From an uncultured Bacillota bacterium (GTDB lineage: Bacteria > Bacillota > Clostridia > Oscillospirales > Oscillospiraceae): a stretch of DNA of 64,000 nucleotides. The notes under the pieces were generated by a model that saw only the letters and a list, made by a program, of their open reading frames with translations, was not told the DNA's origin and made no database searches. The stretch is from contig CAMTMZ010000004.1 of the NCBI GenBank assembly GCA_947073765.1, positions 1 through 64,000 of the forward strand, given 5' to 3'. The position numbers and the translations under genes are program-made. This document shows, in pieces, positions 61,283-64,000 of this stretch. Positions within the stretch are counted from its first letter, which is position 1. Each line of letters starts with the position of its first letter.

Positions 61283-61438
61283 CCCCTTTTTTCCGTTCCC
61301 TGCCGATTCCAGGTAGGCTTCCAGCACCTGGACCGCCAGGGTGGAGACGCTCTTACGCTCGCTTTTGGCCTGGGCCGTCAGGCGCTCTTTCAGGTCTCTG
61401 GTGACACGTATGCCCAGCTGGGCATCGATTTTCGGCAT
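61280..61438 (-). CDS. Small RHH protein
   Basis: The 52-aa protein starts MPKIDAQLGIRVTRDLKERL and continues AQAKSERKSVSTLAVQVLEAYLES, a clear RHH pattern. AAAGGAG lies 8-9 nt before the ATG at 61438; the ORF-track start at 61489 lacks a site. It stands alone, upstream of the rpsO promoter region and pointing the other way. It has no paired HTH or toxin gene. Confidence 0.78.
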   Translation of the reverse strand: MPKIDAQLGIRVTRDLKERLTAQAKSERKSVSTLAVQVLEAYLESAGNGKKG

Positions 61439-61594
61439 GGCGATCACTCCTTTGGGGCCATTATACCCTTCAATGGGCCGCTTGTCCAATCATTGTTCTC
61501 CTTGCCGTCGAAGAGGGGGACGCGGGAATTGGAGGAGCTTCAGCCGACCGTGGGGGATGGATGAAAAAAATTTGCGCAAACCTGAGGATTTTCC

Positions 61595-61623
61595 TTTACA
61601 TCAGGAAAAAACTATGATATATT
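61595..61623 (+). promoter_or_regulatory. Predicted promoter for rpsO-pnp
   Basis: TTTACA (61595-61600), a 17-nt spacer and TATATT (61618-61623). The about 120-nt GC-rich leader that follows could hold an S15 feedback structure, but I cannot define one. The stretch 61439-61594 shows nothing else. Confidence 0.65.
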
Positions 61624-61750
61624 ATCCGGGCACAGTTGACGTGCGCCATCCATCGCTTGGCTGCCGGGATACGGCCCGCGCAGGTGCGCGGGGACTCACC
61701 CGCCCGCTGCCCAGCCCTTGGACAGAACATTTTGAAAGGTGGAATTTCCC

Positions 61751-62017
61751 ATGATCCGCAAGGATGAAAAGACGGCCGTGATTGAGGCCAACCGCACCCA
61801 TGAGACCGACACCGGCTCCCCCGAGGTGCAGATCGCCATTCTCACCGCCCGCATCAACGAGCTGACCCAGCACCTGAAGGTGCACATCCATGACAACCAC
61901 AGCCGCCGGGGCCTGTACAAGATGATCGGCAAGCGCCGCAAGCTGCTGGATTACCTGATGGCCAAGGACATTGAGCGCTACCGCGCCATTATCGCCAAGC
62001 TGGGCATCCGTAAGTAA
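61751..62017 (+). CDS. rpsO: 30S ribosomal protein S15
   Basis: The 88-aa protein reads [39 protein letters not shown] and [25 protein letters not shown], the full S15 pattern. It binds the central 16S domain. GAAAGGTGG lies upstream. pnp follows about 200 nt later, as in many bacteria. Confidence 0.98.
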   Translation: MIRKDEKTAVIEANRTHETDTGSPEVQIAILTARINELTQHLKVHIHDNHSRRGLYKMIGKRRKLLDYLMAKDIERYRAIIAKLGIRK

Positions 62018-62028
62018 GTTTGTGAAAT

Positions 62029-62059
62029 ATAGGGCGGGCGTTTCTGCGCTCCGCCCTAT
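62029..62059 (+). terminator. Hairpin after rpsO
   Basis: A 9-bp stem ATAGGGCGG/CCGCCCTAT with a 13-nt loop and no T run. More likely a 3' end or processing structure than a full terminator. Confidence 0.45.
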
Positions 62060-62100
62060 GTTCGCATATACCCCCGGCGTTTTTGCTGGTCTTTTAGCAG

Positions 62101-62165
62101 TTGAATATGGAAGCGTCGCGAACAGGCGAGGGGTGGCAGCGTGGACGCATCGCTCCCGTATTCAA
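62101..62165 (+). promoter_or_regulatory. Long stem in the pnp leader
   Basis: TTGAATATGGAAGCG pairs with CGCTCCCGTATTCAA at 14 of 15 positions with a 35-nt loop. It is placed 50 nt before pnp. In E. coli a pnp leader stem is cut by RNase III for autocontrol; the same role here is inference. Confidence 0.65.
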
Positions 62166-62214
62166 GTGCTAAGGGGCAGTTGGGGCGCCGGAAATACAAC
62201 AAAGGAGTGTCAAC

Positions 62215-64000
62215 ATGTCAACTATCATCAAGCACAAGCAGTTTCCCAAGTTCAAGCGCTGGACCATGGACCTGTGCGGCCGTCCCCTCACCATCGAGGT
62301 GGGGAAGGTGGCCGAGCTGGCCTCCGCCTCCGCCCTGGTGAAGTACGGCGAGACCACCGTGATGGTGGCCGCCACCGTCTCCCCCCGGCCCCGGGACGGC
62401 ATCGACTTCTTCCCCCTGTCTGTGGAGTTTGAGGAGAAGCTCTACGCCGTGGGGCGGATCCCCGGCTCCTTCATGCGCAGAGAGGGCCGGCCCTCCCTGC
62501 CTGCCGTGCTGGCCAGCCGGCTCATCGACCGGCCCATGCGCCCCCTGTTCCCCTATGACTTCCGCAATGACGTGTGCATCCAGTGCACCGTGATGAGCGT
62601 GGACTACGACTGCTCCCCCGAGGTGGCCGCCATGATCGGCGCGTCCGCCTGCGTGAGCTACTCCGAGATCCCCTTCGCCGGGCCCATCGGATGCCTGGAG
62701 GTGGGCTTCTGCGACGGACAGATCGTCCTCAACCCCACCCAGGAGCAGCGGCAGAAATCCCGCATGGACGTGACCGTGGCCGCAACCCGGGAGAAGGTTG
62801 TCATGATCGAGGCCGGGGCCGACGAGATTCCCGACGAGATTATGTTTGCCGGCATCGTGAGGGCCCACGAGGAGATCAGAAAACAAATTGACTTCATTGA
62901 CCAGATCGTCAAGGAGATCGGCAAGCCCAAGATGGAGTATGAGCACGCCCAGTTTAACCAGGAGCTCTTCGACGACATCGTGGCCAGCTTTATGGACGAG
63001 GCCAAGGCCGCCATGGACACCGACGACAAGACCGTCCGGGAGAAGCGGTGGAACGAGATGATTGAGCACTGGCATGAGAAGTATCTGGAGAAGTATCCGG
63101 ATATGGACCAGTACCTGGAGGAGTTCACCTATAAGTTCCAGAAGAAGATTGTCAAGGCCTGGCTGCTGGAGGGCCACCGGGTGGACGGCCGGGCCCAGAA
63201 CGAGATCCGGCCCCTGGCCGCCGAGGTGGGCGTGCTGCCCCGGGTCCACGGCTCCGGCATGTTCACCCGGGGCCAGACCCAGGTGCTGTCGGTGTGTACC
63301 TTGAATACTCTCTCCGCCGCCCAGAAGCTGGACACCATCTGGGAGGAGACCGAGAAGCGCTATATGCACCACTACAACTTCCCCCCCTACTCCGTGGGCG
63401 AGGCCCGGGCCCCCCGGTCCACGAACCGCCGGGAGTATGGCCACGGCTTCCTGGCTGAGCGGGCCCTGGCCCCGGTGCTGCCCAGCGTGGATGAGTTCCC
63501 CTACGCCATCCGGGTGGTCTCTGAGGTGCTGTCCTCCAACGGCTCCACCTCCCAGGGCTCCATCTGCGGGTCCACCCTGGCTCTGATGGACGCCGGCGTG
63601 CCCATCAAGGCCCCCGTGGCCGGCATCTCCTGCGGCCTGATTCAGGACGACAACGGCGGCTTTACCACCTTCATCGACATCCAGGGCGTGGAGGACTTCC
63701 ACGGTGAGATGGACTTCAAGGTGGCGGGCACCAAAGCCGGAATCACCGCCATCCAGATGGACCTGAAGAACGACGGCCTTACCCACGAGATCATCAAAGA
63801 GGCCCTGGACATCACCCGGGACGCCCGGTTCGCCATTCTGGACGAGGTGATGCTGCCCTGTATCGCCGCCCCCCGTGCCGAGGTGTGCAAGTGGGCCCCC
63901 AAGATGATCACCATGAAGATTGACCCCGACAAGATCCGTGAGGTGATCGGCAAGGGCGGCTCTGTGATTCAGAAGATTACCGCCGACTCCGGCGCCCAGA
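62215..64000 (+). CDS. pnp: Polynucleotide phosphorylase, N-terminal part
   Basis: The frame is open to the window edge, so it is missing from the ORF track. The 595 visible residues include the first RNase PH domain (CGRPLTIEVGKVAELAS, GSFMRREGRPS, SRLIDRPMRP), a helical linker, the second RNase PH domain (RVDGRAQNEIRPL, FTRGQTQVL, STLALMDAGVP), and the start of the KH domain (IREVIGKGGSVIQKI). PNPase degrades RNA 3' to 5'. AAAGGAG precedes the ATG at 62215. Confidence 0.97.
   Translation, partial: MSTIIKHKQFPKFKRWTMDLCGRPLTIEVGKVAELASASALVKYGETTVMVAATVSPRPRDGIDFFPLSVEFEEKLYAVGRIPGSFMRREGRPSLPAVLASRLIDRPMRPLFPYDFRNDVCIQCTVMSVDYDCSPEVAAMIGASACVSYSEIPFAGPIGCLEVGFCDGQIVLNPTQEQRQKSRMDVTVAATREKVVMIEAGADEIPDEIMFAGIVRAHEEIRKQIDFIDQIVKEIGKPKMEYEHAQFNQELFDDIVASFMDEAKAAMDTDDKTVREKRWNEMIEHWHEKYLEKYPDMDQYLEEFTYKFQKKIVKAWLLEGHRVDGRAQNEIRPLAAEVGVLPRVHGSGMFTRGQTQVLSVCTLNTLSAAQKLDTIWEETEKRYMHHYNFPPYSVGEARAPRSTNRREYGHGFLAERALAPVLPSVDEFPYAIRVVSEVLSSNGSTSQGSICGSTLALMDAGVPIKAPVAGISCGLIQDDNGGFTTFIDIQGVEDFHGEMDFKVAGTKAGITAIQMDLKNDGLTHEIIKEALDITRDARFAILDEVMLPCIAAPRAEVCKWAPKMITMKIDPDKIREVIGKGGSVIQKITADSGAQ

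Overview
The window is about 64 kb of a GC-rich (roughly 60%) Firmicute chromosome spanning the replication origin. The gene set (dnaA-dnaN-S4-recF-remB-gyrB-gyrA, rpmH-rnpA-yidD-yidC-jag, noc-parA-parB with parS sites, holB-ricT, T-box and FMN riboswitches, rubrerythrin, ECF riboflavin transporter) points to an anaerobic Clostridia member. High GC, the dimeric glycyl-tRNA synthetase and the neighbour set suggest a gut Oscillospiraceae of the Flavonifractor/Lawsonibacter/Oscillibacter type; this placement is inference. No phage, transposase, CRISPR array, rRNA operon or complete tRNA was seen.

Left arm, 1-20 kb: a thiolase 3' end; a divergent RHH/HTH regulator pair; tadA with a DUF4177 protein; mnmG; an MBL hydrolase; secG; pncB; rubrerythrin; a second divergent RHH/HTH pair; typA; a tail-anchored small protein and a LysM-G5-M23 cell-wall hydrolase; ribU under an FMN riboswitch; glyQS; a third RHH gene; a GNAT/CoxE-like VWA pair; a small Cys-rich membrane protein; a frameshifted DUF1508 gene; and rnhA.

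Origin, 19.3-34 kb: a leftward operon runs dnaA, dnaN, S4 protein, recF, remB, PH-domain protein, gyrB, gyrA, DUF3829-like lipoprotein, DIP1984-family protein. The rightward operon rpmH, rnpA, yidD, yidC, jag diverges from it. DnaA-box-like sequences flank dnaA on both sides, as in bipartite Bacillus-type origins. A 14-bp palindrome sits next to a DnaA box at the predicted dnaA transcription start.

Right arm, 34-64 kb: an Orn/Lys/Arg decarboxylase-family protein, holB, ricT and an AEC transporter point away from the origin. Fifteen genes from nagZ to noc (38.5-51.8 kb) point toward it, including aspS, hisS, serS, rsmG, parA, parB and noc. Three parS-like sites lie in or next to this block. 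Rightward genes then resume: xpt plus a BMP-type nucleoside ABC importer (purine salvage), an isoleucine T-box controlling an unknown 86-aa protein and ileS, and rpsO-pnp. pnp runs off the window.

No clearly new multi-gene system was found. The best leads are the T-box-controlled small protein before ileS, the membrane coiled-coil protein coupled to parB, the origin palindrome, the inverted par/aaRS block, an orphan T-box-like switch before hisS, and small RHH genes beside other small genes.
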